DNA of 38,192 bases from RGIG4097 sp964637515. GTDB taxonomy: Bacteria; Bacillota; Clostridia; Christensenellales; CAG-917. Shown here one piece after another: positions 14,498 to 22,832 of the stretch (the stretch's first letter is position 1; each line of letters starts with the position of its first letter). The notes beneath the pieces were generated by a model. The model was not told the DNA's origin. It saw nothing but the letters and a program-made list of their open reading frames with translations, and did no database searches. The stretch is from NCBI GenBank assembly GCA_964637515.1, contig CAZWUI010000013.1, positions 1 to 38,192 of the forward strand. Reading direction: 5' to 3'. Both the position numbers and the translations under genes were made by a program.

Positions 14498-14998
14498 ATG
14501 GCAAAGAAACTCGAAGACCTAACACCCGAAGAAAGAGAGCGTAAAGCGTTTGATACCGCAGTGAAATATCTTGCGATTTCTCCGCGTAGCGAAAAAGAAG
14601 TCGTTGAGAAACTTTACTCAAAAGGCTATCATAGAAATGAAGTCGAATACGCAATCGAGCGGTGCAAACACTACCGCTATATCGACGATGAAAGTTACGT
14701 GCGCTCGTACGTTGACTACTACTCGGCAAAGACAGGAAAGAAGATGATTGTATATAAACTCACGACCGAAAAAGGCATAGATAATTCACTTGCAACGAAT
14801 ATGGTCGAGGACTTGATTTCCGACGAAGTCGAAAAGGAAAAGTGTTTGAAAATGGCAACAGCATATGTCACGAAAAAGCATATATCCGAGCGTAAAGATT
14901 TTTCAAAAATAGGGGCGTATCTGTTCACGAAAGGATTTGAGTGGAATATTATCAATAAGGCACTATCGGCACTTAAAGTGGTGGAAAACGATGAATAA
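14498..14998 (+). CDS. recX: Regulatory protein RecX
   Basis: A 166-residue, charged, helical protein matching RecX, which binds RecA filaments and modulates recombination and the SOS response. Characteristic repeats are visible: AVKYLAISPRSEKEVVEKLY, then RYIDDESYVRSYVDYYS, then RKDFSKIGAYLFTKGF. No convincing Shine-Dalgarno site precedes the ATG; a TATAAA at 14482-14487 lies so close that the mRNA could be almost leaderless. recA is not in the window. The gene overlaps the next start by 8 bp. Confidence 0.88.
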   Translation: MAKKLEDLTPEERERKAFDTAVKYLAISPRSEKEVVEKLYSKGYHRNEVEYAIERCKHYRYIDDESYVRSYVDYYSAKTGKKMIVYKLTTEKGIDNSLATNMVEDLISDEVEKEKCLKMATAYVTKKHISERKDFSKIGAYLFTKGFEWNIINKALSALKVVENDE

Positions 14999-15890
14999 AC
15001 CTACTATACTGCAAAATGACGAAAAATCAATAGCACCGCTTTTCGTCCCTCGAAAGTCCGACGTTTCAAAGGCGGACTTTGGCAAAGCGATCATCGTAGG
15101 CGGTTCGAAAAACTACGTCGGTGCGCCGACTTTTTCGCTTTTTTCGCTTGCCGAAATTCTCACAAGCTTGGGCAAGGTTAGTATGCTCGTAGGTGCGGGC
15201 ACGTCGTCTATTGTAGTGCCTGATTTTTTGGTGGATGCGGTCTATCCGTCCTTGCGTTATTCCGCAGTTTACGGAATGAAATCTAATGCGGGCGTGATGA
15301 CTTTCGATGAAGAAAACTTCGCCAAAATCGTGAAAGGTAAAAGCGCGGTTGCAATAGGTATGGGGATGGGTGATTGCGATATAAAGCCATTCATCAATTA
15401 TCTTCTTGACAAGACGGATATCAATTTTGTCGTTGATGCGGACGGTTTGAAATCGGTGGACGGAATAGATTTTCAAGGTCGAGCGGTGCTCACTCCGCAC
15501 GTAGGAGAGTTTTCTCGTATGACGGGGCGCTCGATAGAAGAAATCAAGCAAAATCCGTCTGCACTTGCACTTGATGACAGTCTGAAAAGAAATTGCGTAG
15601 TTGTGCTCAAAGATTGTGTTTCGCACATCACGGATGGGAAGGTGGTCTATGAAAACCGCACGGGAAATCCCGCTCTTGCAAAGGGCGGTAGCGGTGATGT
15701 TTTGTCGGGGATAATCTGCGGACTTCTTTCGGTCGGATTTTCTCCGCTCGATGCGGGCAGGTGCGGAAGTTTCATCTTGGGACACGCTGCGGAAATCTCG
15801 AAGGTCAACGAGTATTCATCCTTACCGACTGACATTGTTGAGGAAATTCCAAACGTCGTGGGCGCACTCTGCGATTTGAACAAAGGATGA
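14991..15890 (+). CDS. nnrD: ADP-dependent NAD(P)H-hydrate dehydratase
   Basis: A 299-residue ribokinase-fold enzyme that dehydrates damaged NADHX/NADPHX back to NAD(P)H using ADP. GKAIIVGGSKNYVGAP near residue 30, GRAVLTPHVGEFSRMTG near residue 163 and NPALAKGGSGDVLSGII near residue 222 are the family's nucleotide and metal-site motifs. Only this CARKD domain is present; the epimerase half (NnrE/YjeF-N), often fused in Firmicutes, is absent here and must be encoded elsewhere if present. The ATG at 14991 overlaps the recX stop. The stop lies 2 bp from the convergent mazF stop. Confidence 0.92.
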   Translation: MNKPTILQNDEKSIAPLFVPRKSDVSKADFGKAIIVGGSKNYVGAPTFSLFSLAEILTSLGKVSMLVGAGTSSIVVPDFLVDAVYPSLRYSAVYGMKSNAGVMTFDEENFAKIVKGKSAVAIGMGMGDCDIKPFINYLLDKTDINFVVDADGLKSVDGIDFQGRAVLTPHVGEFSRMTGRSIEEIKQNPSALALDDSLKRNCVVVLKDCVSHITDGKVVYENRTGNPALAKGGSGDVLSGIICGLLSVGFSPLDAGRCGSFILGHAAEISKVNEYSSLPTDIVEEIPNVVGALCDLNKG

Positions 15891-15892
15891 TT

Positions 15893-16255
15893 TTAGGTGT
15901 CGAAAAAACCGAGCGAGACAAGCAGTGCTTCGTTGACTTTCGTCATCATAGACGTCGGCAATTCGCCGACTTTTTCTTTTAGTCTCGTTTTGTCGATAGT
16001 GCGTATTTGTTCAAGTAGCACTACGCTGTTTTTCGATAGTCCGCATTTATCGGCGGGGATTGAGATATGAGTTGGGAGTTTCGCTTTTTCGAGTTGGGAG
16101 GTTATCGCCGCCGCAATGACCGTCGGACTATACTTATTTCCTACGTCGTTTTGTACGACGAGGACGGGGCGCACGCCACCTTGCTCACTGCCGATTACGG
16201 GACTTAAATCCGCATAATAAATTTCACCGCGTTTAATCATTTCCATAACACCCAT
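15893..16255 (-). CDS. mazF: MazF/PemK-type endoribonuclease (NdoA-like)
   Basis: A 120-residue toxin-family mRNA interferase very like Bacillus NdoA. IYYADLSPVIGSEQGGVRP, VLVVQNDVGNKYSPTVI and LLEQIRTIDKTRL match the family throughout. Such enzymes cut mRNA at short specific sequences and are held in check by an antitoxin. Bacillus-type loci have a small ribbon-helix-helix or AbrB-like gene directly upstream, often after alr; none is visible here, and alr lies 19 kb away. Three in-frame ATGs (16255, 16246, 16240) are possible. The third gives an N-terminus MIKRGEIYY most like homologues and has a GGGTG sequence 8 bp upstream, so the true start may be 16240. Confidence 0.88.
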   Translation of the reverse strand: MGVMEMIKRGEIYYADLSPVIGSEQGGVRPVLVVQNDVGNKYSPTVIAAAITSQLEKAKLPTHISIPADKCGLSKNSVVLLEQIRTIDKTRLKEKVGELPTSMMTKVNEALLVSLGFFDT

Positions 16256-16325
16256 TATTGACGATAATGACGGAGTTTAACCACTGTACTCTATGAAATT
16301 CCTTTGAATTTTGGTGTTTATACGC

Positions 16326-16353
16326 TTGCCAAATTCGGCAAATGAAATATAAT
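16326..16353 (+). promoter_or_regulatory. ddh promoter overlapped by an inverted-repeat operator candidate
   Basis: TTGCCA (16326-16331) and TATAAT (16348-16353) are 16 bp apart. TTGCC (16326-16330) and GGCAA (16337-16341) form an inverted repeat covering the -35 box. The region also serves the divergent mazF, so one regulator could affect both. Confidence 0.55.
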
Positions 16354-16374
16354 TATTTATGGATATTAAATTTT

Positions 16375-16388
16375 GCGCCTGCGGGCGC
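16375..16388 (+). repeat. Short GC-rich hairpin in the ddh leader
   Basis: GCGCC/GGCGC around TGCG lies between the predicted transcript start and the AAGAAGG ribosome binding site. It could stabilise the 5' end of the mRNA. Confidence 0.4.
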
Positions 16389-16402
16389 GTAAGAAGGTAT
16401 AT

Positions 16403-17371
16403 ATGAAAATTGGTATCGTAGGTTATGGCAACCTTGGCAAAGCGTCTGAAAAAATCGCTGTCGCAAGGGACGATATGGAAGTCGTCGGCATCTTCACAAG
16501 ACGTGATCCCGCAACACTTTCTTCTCCTTTCGGCACGCCGTTTTATCGTCAAGACGATCTCCCGTCCTTCGTCGGCAAAATCGACGTTCTCGCACTCTGC
16601 ACGGGATCGGCGAACGATCTCACCGCACTCGGCTTGAAATCGGCGGAACTCTTCAACACCGTGGACAGTTTCGACACTCACGCAAAGATGAGAGAGTATG
16701 CTCTCGGCATGAAAGAAGTCACCGAGAAAAACGGCAATCTGTCCTTCATCGGTATCGGTTGGGACCCCGGTATGTTCTCGATTATGAGATGTTTGTTCGG
16801 CAGTGTTCTGACTGACGGCGACTCCCAAACTTTCTGGGGTAAGGGCGTATCTCAAGGACATAGCGAAGCAATCCGCAAGATCGCAGGGGTGAAACGCGGC
16901 ATTCAATACACCGTCCCCAAGGAAGACGCTCTCGAAAAAGCAAGAGCGGGACAAGGCGCAAGTTTGACAACGAGAGACAAACATTTGAGAGAATGTTTCG
17001 TGGTTGCGGAAGACGGTGCGGACAAGGCTCTCATCGAAAAAACAATCAAAGAAATGCCCAACTATTTTGCGGATTACGATACTGTCGTACATTTTATCAG
17101 CGAAGAAGAATTTGATCACGATCACAAAGCGATGCCTCACGGTGGTTTCGTTTTGAGAAGCGGAGAAGTCAACGGCAAAAAGCAAGGTCTTGAATTTTCC
17201 TTGACGCTTGAAAGCAATCCCGATTTCACGGCAAGCGTACTCATGACTTATGCACGTGCTTGCGCAAGAATGTCAAAGGACGGAGAAGTGGGGGTTAGAA
17301 CCGCTCTCGACGTGCCTGTGTCAAAGCTCTTGGACGAAGAGTGGATTGATATTGTCGGAAGACTTGTGTAA
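16403..17371 (+). CDS. ddh: meso-Diaminopimelate D-dehydrogenase
   Basis: A 322-residue NADP-dependent enzyme that reductively aminates L-2-amino-6-oxopimelate to meso-diaminopimelate in one step, supplying lysine and peptidoglycan synthesis. The N-terminus KIGIVGYGNLGKASE is the Rossmann motif. GWDPGMFSIMR and WGKGVSQGHSEAIRKI are specific to Ddh, and PHGGFVLRSGEV appears near residue 245. The ATG at 16403 follows AAGAAGG; an in-frame ATG at 16373 is rejected because no ribosome binding site precedes it. The gene is followed after 9 bp by a HAD phosphatase gene, probably on the same mRNA. Its presence implies a meso-DAP-containing cell wall. Confidence 0.95.
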   Translation: MKIGIVGYGNLGKASEKIAVARDDMEVVGIFTRRDPATLSSPFGTPFYRQDDLPSFVGKIDVLALCTGSANDLTALGLKSAELFNTVDSFDTHAKMREYALGMKEVTEKNGNLSFIGIGWDPGMFSIMRCLFGSVLTDGDSQTFWGKGVSQGHSEAIRKIAGVKRGIQYTVPKEDALEKARAGQGASLTTRDKHLRECFVVAEDGADKALIEKTIKEMPNYFADYDTVVHFISEEEFDHDHKAMPHGGFVLRSGEVNGKKQGLEFSLTLESNPDFTASVLMTYARACARMSKDGEVGVRTALDVPVSKLLDEEWIDIVGRLV

Positions 17372-17380
17372 GGTGTAGCG

Positions 17381-18052
17381 TTGGTATATTCTGCAAGAAA
17401 AAGTGAATATAAATACGTTTTGTTCGACCTTGACGGAACTGTTATCGACAGCAAGGCGGGAATTTTGAAGTGCATAAAACACGCACTTGACAACCATTCT
17501 ATTCCTTGCCCTGACGAGATACTTGATCAAATGGTTGGGCCCCCTTTCCGTGTGAGCATGAACGAACTTCTCGGGGTACATGATGAAGAATTGATAACCG
17601 CACTCATCGACGAATATCGCAAAGAGTACGACAAAAGCGGTCTTTATTCGAGTACCGTATACGACGGAGTAGAAAACCTGCTTGCCGACCTTAAAAAATG
17701 CGGTTTTGTCGTCGCAATCGCAACGTCGAAACCCTACAAGTTTTCAAAGAAAATAATCGACTATCTATCCCTTGATAAATACTTTGATTTCATCGGTGCG
17801 GCGTCGAGCGACAGCTCTATGGAGGCTAAAAGCGACGTCATCATTCACGTGCTTGAAAATTTGAAAGTGACGGACAAATCCGAAGTGTTGATGATAGGGG
17901 ACAGACTTTACGACATAGTCGGCGCAAAGAAAGTCGGACTTGATTCCCTTGCGGTTTTGTGGGGGTATGGAAACGAAAAAGAGTTTGAGGAATACGGCGC
18001 AGATTATATTGCTGAAACACCACGTGAAGTCTTTGATTTCTTGACAAAATGA
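17381..18052 (+). CDS. HAD superfamily hydrolase (phosphoglycolate phosphatase-like)
   Basis: A 223-residue phosphatase of HAD subfamily IA. Motif I is FDLDGTVIDS, with the nucleophile and acid-base aspartates near residues 16 and 18. Motif II is IATSKP, a lysine sits in FSKKIIDYL, and motif IV is MIGDRLYDIVGAKKVG. The helical cap lies between motifs I and II. The substrate cannot be read from the sequence; phosphoglycolate, pyrophosphate or sugar phosphates are all possible. The start is a TTG 9 bp after the ddh stop, with AAGGTG upstream; no ATG precedes motif I. Confidence 0.88.
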   Translation: MVYSARKSEYKYVLFDLDGTVIDSKAGILKCIKHALDNHSIPCPDEILDQMVGPPFRVSMNELLGVHDEELITALIDEYRKEYDKSGLYSSTVYDGVENLLADLKKCGFVVAIATSKPYKFSKKIIDYLSLDKYFDFIGAASSDSSMEAKSDVIIHVLENLKVTDKSEVLMIGDRLYDIVGAKKVGLDSLAVLWGYGNEKEFEEYGADYIAETPREVFDFLTK

Positions 18053-18059
18053 AAAATCG

Positions 18060-18087
18060 AAAACCGCCTGTCAGGGCGGTTTTCTTT
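18060..18087 (+). terminator. Terminator after the ddh-HAD unit
   Basis: AAAACCGCC (18060-18068) and GGCGGTTTT (18075-18083) form a 9-bp stem followed by CTTTTG. The A-rich left side means it could also work for minus-strand transcripts from the lipid kinase gene. Confidence 0.8.
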
Positions 18088-18385
18088 TGCATTTCTTCAA
18101 AGACTTTTGTAAGACGATTATTTAATTGTGCCAAATGAAAAATCATTGTATTTAGCGCAGTAACCATTTCAAGTCTTTCAAAATAACCGTTGTTTGATTA
18201 ACATATTAATCGCATAAAATGAATTTAATATAGCGATTATTAGATGATAAAGTGCTGTTATTGTCAATCTGTTGTGTTTTATTTTAATAGTTTTGGTTGA
18301 AGCAATCGTCAGGTGGCTGCGTTTTTTCGGTGATTTTGGTTTGTGTTTTGGGTGTGGCGATTATGATTCGGCTATATTTTGTGTG
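18088..18385. other. AT-rich intergenic region without a recognisable gene
   Basis: I see no coding region here. One perfect inverted repeat, GATTAA/TTAATC around CATA (18196-18211), could be a protein-binding site. The rest is T-rich low-complexity sequence downstream of the minus-strand lipid kinase gene. Confidence 0.5.
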
Positions 18386-19231
18386 TCAACGTTTTGACTT
18401 TCCGCCGTTCAATACAGTTAGATTGCATTTTGCTTTTTGAAAGGTTACGTCGATTTTTCCACCGCCGACGTGCAACTCTCCGTCTACGCAAAATTGAGTT
18501 TTGTCTTTGAGTAAAATCGTACAGTTTCGGAATCGCTTGAACACGATGAGTCCGTCTCTTTCTCTTTTCAGTCCTATGAAAAAAACTCTGAAAAAGGGAA
18601 AGAAAATTTCTATCTTGCCAACAAGTCCGTCGTGGCGGGGACTGCGTATTGCGACAAGGTGTCCGCTTTCTTCGTCTTCGCGGTAGTCCCGGTTGAAAGG
18701 AAATCCGAAACAACGTGGAGATTTGATAAACATAAGTAGTGTAAACTCACCGCAATAAGTTTTGCCGTCGCAGGTGATTGTCGCAGTCTTGCGATAAACT
18801 TTGTATTCTCTCACCACGTCGAGAAGGTAGGCAATGACTCCCAGTTTCTTTTTGAGTTTCTGCTCGACTGCGTAACCGATAGGGGTAAAAGTCCCCGTCG
18901 CAAAAACGTAGGTGAAAATCTTGTTGTTTGCTTTTCCTACGACCGGATTGTTTTTCGATTTGATTTTTGACTTGCCTTTGTCGTTCAAAGTGCCGCAAGG
19001 GTAGTAGTAGACGGTTTTTTCGCAATTGCATAATTTTTGCATAATCGTGGATAAAGTCCCGTCCCCACCGCATACCGCGATTTCGTCGTAGTAGGATAAA
19101 TCGGGGAGTGCAGACGGTAGTTTTACTTCGTCGAAAACCCTATCTTCGCCTATCTCTTTTTTCACGACGGATAAGTCGCATTTTTCAGAGTGCCCGGCGT
19201 TTTGGTTGAGAATTATCAAGCAGTTTTTCAT
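18386..19231 (-). CDS. Diacylglycerol kinase family protein (DagK catalytic domain)
   Basis: A 281-residue protein with the lipid-kinase catalytic fold. VCGGDGTLSTIM (G55-G56-D57-G58-T59) is the ATP-binding signature. An Asn-rich N-terminus (ILNQNAGH) and a phosphate-contacting YPCGTLND precede the beta-rich second domain. Members phosphorylate diacylglycerol, sphingosine or undecaprenol, or have unknown lipid substrates. GDGELHVG-like residues appear as VDGELHVGGG near residue 253. GGAGAAGG directly precedes the ATG at 19231. It diverges from pgsA, another phospholipid gene, which supports a lipid role. Confidence 0.85.
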   Translation of the reverse strand: MKNCLIILNQNAGHSEKCDLSVVKKEIGEDRVFDEVKLPSALPDLSYYDEIAVCGGDGTLSTIMQKLCNCEKTVYYYPCGTLNDKGKSKIKSKNNPVVGKANNKIFTYVFATGTFTPIGYAVEQKLKKKLGVIAYLLDVVREYKVYRKTATITCDGKTYCGEFTLLMFIKSPRCFGFPFNRDYREDEESGHLVAIRSPRHDGLVGKIEIFFPFFRVFFIGLKRERDGLIVFKRFRNCTILLKDKTQFCVDGELHVGGGKIDVTFQKAKCNLTVLNGGKSKR

Positions 19232-19294
19232 ACCTTCTCCAAAATATTCTATTGTTTATTTTGTCCATGCGATACAAAAATATCCCGTGCGCGC

Positions 19295-19323
19295 TTTACA
19301 CGCTCGCGTAAACGTGTTATAAT
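19295..19323 (+). promoter_or_regulatory. Promoter of pgsA
   Basis: TTTACA (19295-19300) and TATAAT (19318-19323) are spaced exactly 17 bp apart. Confidence 0.8.
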
Positions 19324-19351
19324 CATATAAATTTTCTATTGAGGTATATAT

Positions 19352-20104
19352 ATGGCTTTCAAAGGAATGGCTCAAATCAACAAAAAAGACTTGTGGACTA
19401 TCCCCAACATCATCACCTATTTCCGCATACTTTGCATTCCCGTGTATATCGTGCTTATGGCACTTGCGGGCATTCGTGCGGACGTCACCCTTTTGTACGC
19501 TGCGCTCGGCGTTTTCGTCATTGCGGCGGCTAGCGACCTTGTTGACGGTTGGATCGCAAGAAAATTCAATATGACTTCGGGTATCGGTATGGTGCTCGAT
19601 CCCTTGGCGGACAAACTTATGCACGTTAGCGTGTTGTTCTGCCTTTCCCTTTGCACCGGGCTCACTCCCTTGGGCGAAGCGACCACGACTATCGGCGTTG
19701 ACGGCGGTTGGTATCTCCACTACGCATTCGTCATTCTCGTGCTTGCAAAAGAAGCGTTTATGGTTTGTCTTGCTCCCTTGGTGATGAAGAGAGGTGCGAA
19801 AGTGCAAGCAAACTGGATGGGCAAAGTCGCATCCGCGACCATTTCATTCGGCGTGATACTTTGCTTCTTCCATCCTTACGTATACCTTGCGGATTGGGGC
19901 ATACTTGCTTGGGGCGTTGCGCTCAGCTACGGCGCACTCTTCGGCTATATAAAGGAAGTCGTGCACCAAATCAAACTCATCGACGCGGGCAAGATGGAAA
20001 GAGTCACCGACGAAAGCGTCAAGTATACGAATGCGGAAAACACCGTCGTCATCAAAGAGGGCGGAGAAGAAAGCGTCGGCACTTCGACAATAGATCAAGA
20101 TTAA
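19352..20104 (+). CDS. pgsA: CDP-alcohol phosphatidyltransferase (phosphatidylglycerophosphate synthase type)
   Basis: A 250-residue integral membrane enzyme. The complete CDP-alcohol phosphotransferase motif is present: D62, D65-G66, A69-R70, G79, D83 and D87 with the canonical spacing. About six membrane segments span residues 18-210. It most likely joins CDP-diacylglycerol to glycerol-3-phosphate, the committed step to phosphatidylglycerol. The C-terminal tail of about 40 residues beyond the last helix is acidic and longer than in typical PgsA. The gene has its own promoter and a GAGG ribosome binding site with a TATATA spacer. Other phosphatidyl acceptors are possible, so the symbol is likely but not certain. 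Confidence 0.85.
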   Translation: MAFKGMAQINKKDLWTIPNIITYFRILCIPVYIVLMALAGIRADVTLLYAALGVFVIAAASDLVDGWIARKFNMTSGIGMVLDPLADKLMHVSVLFCLSLCTGLTPLGEATTTIGVDGGWYLHYAFVILVLAKEAFMVCLAPLVMKRGAKVQANWMGKVASATISFGVILCFFHPYVYLADWGILAWGVALSYGALFGYIKEVVHQIKLIDAGKMERVTDESVKYTNAENTVVIKEGGEESVGTSTIDQD

Positions 20105-20181
20105 TAAGAGAAAATTTTATCGACTGCGTGGCTTAGGTCACGTGGTTTGGACTTTAATATAACCTACGGACAAGGACTAAA

Positions 20182-22821
20182 ATGGAACAAAAAAAACAAA
20201 TCGAAATGGAAAAAACTTACAATCCCGAATTTGAGAAACGTATATACGAATTCTGGATGAGAAACAAATGTTTCGAGGCGCACGCAAACCCCGAAAAAGA
20301 ACCGTTCACCATTATGATGCCCCCGCCTAACATCACGGGACAACTCCATATGGGACACGCTCTCGACCAAACCGTGCAAGATATTCTCACTCGTTTCAAA
20401 CGTATGTGTGGATACGAAGCGCTTTGGCTCCCCGGCACCGACCACGCATCTATCGCAACCGAAGTCAAAATCGTCGAAAAAATGAAGAACGAAGAAGGCT
20501 TGACGAAAGCGGACGTTGGTAGGGACGGTTTTCTTGAGCGTGCTTGGGCGTGGAAAGAGCAGTACGGCGGAAGAATCGTCGAACAACTCAAACGTCTAGG
20601 CTCGTCTTGCGACTGGTCGAAAGAAGCGTTCACCATGGACGATAATCTCTCTGCGGCGGTGCGCGAAGCATTCGTCAGATATTACGAAAAAGGACTCATC
20701 TACCGCGCGGACAGAATCATCAACTGGTGCCCCCATTGCAAAACTGCAATCTCGGATGCGGAAGTCGAATATAAAGAACAACAATCGAACCTTTGGTATT
20801 ATCGCTATCCCGTCGTCGGAGAGGACGATTATATAACCATAGCCACCACTCGTCCCGAAACTATGCTCGGTGATACCGCAGTCGCAGTCAACCCCAAAGA
20901 CGAGAAAATGGCGAAATTCGTCGGCAAGATGCTCCAACTTCCTTTGACGGACAGAATCATTCCCGTTGTTGCGGACGACTATTGCGAAATCGGTTTCGGC
21001 ACGGGCGCGGTCAAGATCACTCCCGCACACGATCCCAACGACTTCGAACTCGGTCTCAGACACAATCTTCCCGTCATCAGAGTCATCGACGATGAAGGCA
21101 AGATGAACGAAAACGCAGGCAAATATCAAGGACTTGACAGACTCGAATGCCGCAAGGCAGTCGTCGAAGACCTCGACAAACTCGGCTTGCTCGAAAAGAT
21201 CGAACCGTATGCGCACAACGTAGGCGAATGCTATCGTTGCGGTGAAACCGTCGAAGCAATCGTATCGAAACAATGGTTCGTCAAGATGAAAACCCTTGCA
21301 GAACCCGCTATCAAGGCAGTCAAAACCAAGAAAACGGAATTTGTGCCTAAACGCTTTGAGAAGATATACTTCAACTGGATGGAGAATATCAAAGATTGGT
21401 GTATCTCTCGTCAACTTTGGTGGGGACATCGTATTCCCGCCTACTATTGCGAGGACTGCGGTGAAATGGTGGTCGCAAAGACCGCTCCCGAAACTTGCCC
21501 TAAATGCGGCGGAAATCACTTCCGTCAAGACGAAGACGTTCTCGACACTTGGTTCAGCTCTGCACTTTGGCCGTTCAGCACTCTCGGCTATCCCAAAAAG
21601 ACGAAAAACCTCAAATACTTCTATCCTACGAGCGTTCTCGTGACTGCATACGATATTATCTTCTTCTGGGTTGCAAGAATGATGTTCAGCGGAATAGAGT
21701 TCATGGGCGAAGTGCCTTTCAACGAAGTGTTGATACACGGTATCGTGCGCGACAGTCAGGGTAGGAAGATGTCGAAATCTCTCGGCAACGGAATCGATCC
21801 CTTGCTCATCATCGACAAGTACGGTGCGGACGCACTCCGTTTCTCACTTGCATCTGGTATTGCTCCCGGAAGCGACACTCGCTACACCGACGCAAAGACC
21901 GAAAGCGCAAGAAACTTCATCAACAAACTTTGGAACGCATCTCGTTTCGTGCTTATGAACATAAATCCCGACGACGACCTGACCTTCCCGTCGAGATTGA
22001 ACGATGCGGACAAGTGGATTCTCGCACGTCTCAACGACGTTGTGAAAGAGGTCACGATCAATCTCAACAAGTACGAAATCGGTATGGCGGCGGCACGTCT
22101 TTACGACTTCACTTGGACGGAATTTTGCGATTGGTATATAGAGATGAGCAAGCCTTTGCTTTATAGCAAGGACAAGAAAGAGCACAATCACGCTATTGCA
22201 ATGCTCGTCTACACTCTCACGCAAATACTCAAACTCCTGCATCCGTTCATTCCTTTCATCACCGAAGAAATCTACTCGAAGTATGCGGAGAAAGGCGACA
22301 TCCTTATGATGAGCGACTGGCCGACCTACAACAAGAAATTCTCCTACCGCAAGGAAGAGAAGAACTTTGAAGGACTTCGCGAACTCATCGTCGCAATCAG
22401 AAATACGCGTGCGGAAATGAACGTTTCTCCCGCAAAGAAACTCACCGCATACGTGATTGCGAAGGACGTCAATTTCATGAAGAAATCCGCAGTGTATCTT
22501 GAAAAACTCGCGGGTATCGAAAAGGTGTCCTTCATCACCGACAAGAGCGAAGTGACCGAAAAAATTACCGCAGTTGTGACTCACGATGCAGAAGTGCTTA
22601 TCCCTTTGGGCGACCTCATCGACTTCGCTAAAGAAAGAGAGAGAATCGAAAAGGAAATCGCACAGGCGGAACAAGAAATCAATAAGGCTAACGGTCTTTT
22701 GAATAACGTAGGATTCACGTCCAAAGCACCTCAAAAACTCATCGACAACGAGAAAGAAAAACTCGCAAAGGCTCTCGAAAAGAAAGAGAAACTCCTTGAA
22801 AAACTCTCGATGCTCGATTAG
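20182..22821 (+). CDS. valS: Valyl-tRNA synthetase
   Basis: An 879-residue class I synthetase. HIGH is H56-M-G-H59 after PPPNITGQL, and KMSKS is K529-M-S-K-S533. The CP1 editing domain contains IATTRPETMLGDTAVAV, which clears mischarged Thr-tRNA. Two CxxC pairs (CPHC near residue 180; CYRCG, CEDCG and CPKCGG further on) suggest bound zinc. The last 70 residues, starting near AKERERIEKEIAQAE, form the coiled-coil arm typical of ValRS. AAGGA precedes the ATG at a fair distance. No T-box leader fits in the 77-bp gap before it. Three membrane-protein genes follow. Confidence 0.97.
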   Translation: MEQKKQIEMEKTYNPEFEKRIYEFWMRNKCFEAHANPEKEPFTIMMPPPNITGQLHMGHALDQTVQDILTRFKRMCGYEALWLPGTDHASIATEVKIVEKMKNEEGLTKADVGRDGFLERAWAWKEQYGGRIVEQLKRLGSSCDWSKEAFTMDDNLSAAVREAFVRYYEKGLIYRADRIINWCPHCKTAISDAEVEYKEQQSNLWYYRYPVVGEDDYITIATTRPETMLGDTAVAVNPKDEKMAKFVGKMLQLPLTDRIIPVVADDYCEIGFGTGAVKITPAHDPNDFELGLRHNLPVIRVIDDEGKMNENAGKYQGLDRLECRKAVVEDLDKLGLLEKIEPYAHNVGECYRCGETVEAIVSKQWFVKMKTLAEPAIKAVKTKKTEFVPKRFEKIYFNWMENIKDWCISRQLWWGHRIPAYYCEDCGEMVVAKTAPETCPKCGGNHFRQDEDVLDTWFSSALWPFSTLGYPKKTKNLKYFYPTSVLVTAYDIIFFWVARMMFSGIEFMGEVPFNEVLIHGIVRDSQGRKMSKSLGNGIDPLLIIDKYGADALRFSLASGIAPGSDTRYTDAKTESARNFINKLWNASRFVLMNINPDDDLTFPSRLNDADKWILARLNDVVKEVTINLNKYEIGMAAARLYDFTWTEFCDWYIEMSKPLLYSKDKKEHNHAIAMLVYTLTQILKLLHPFIPFITEEIYSKYAEKGDILMMSDWPTYNKKFSYRKEEKNFEGLRELIVAIRNTRAEMNVSPAKKLTAYVIAKDVNFMKKSAVYLEKLAGIEKVSFITDKSEVTEKITAVVTHDAEVLIPLGDLIDFAKERERIEKEIAQAEQEINKANGLLNNVGFTSKAPQKLIDNEKEKLAKALEKKEKLLEKLSMLD

Positions 22822-22832
22822 TCGGAGATAAA

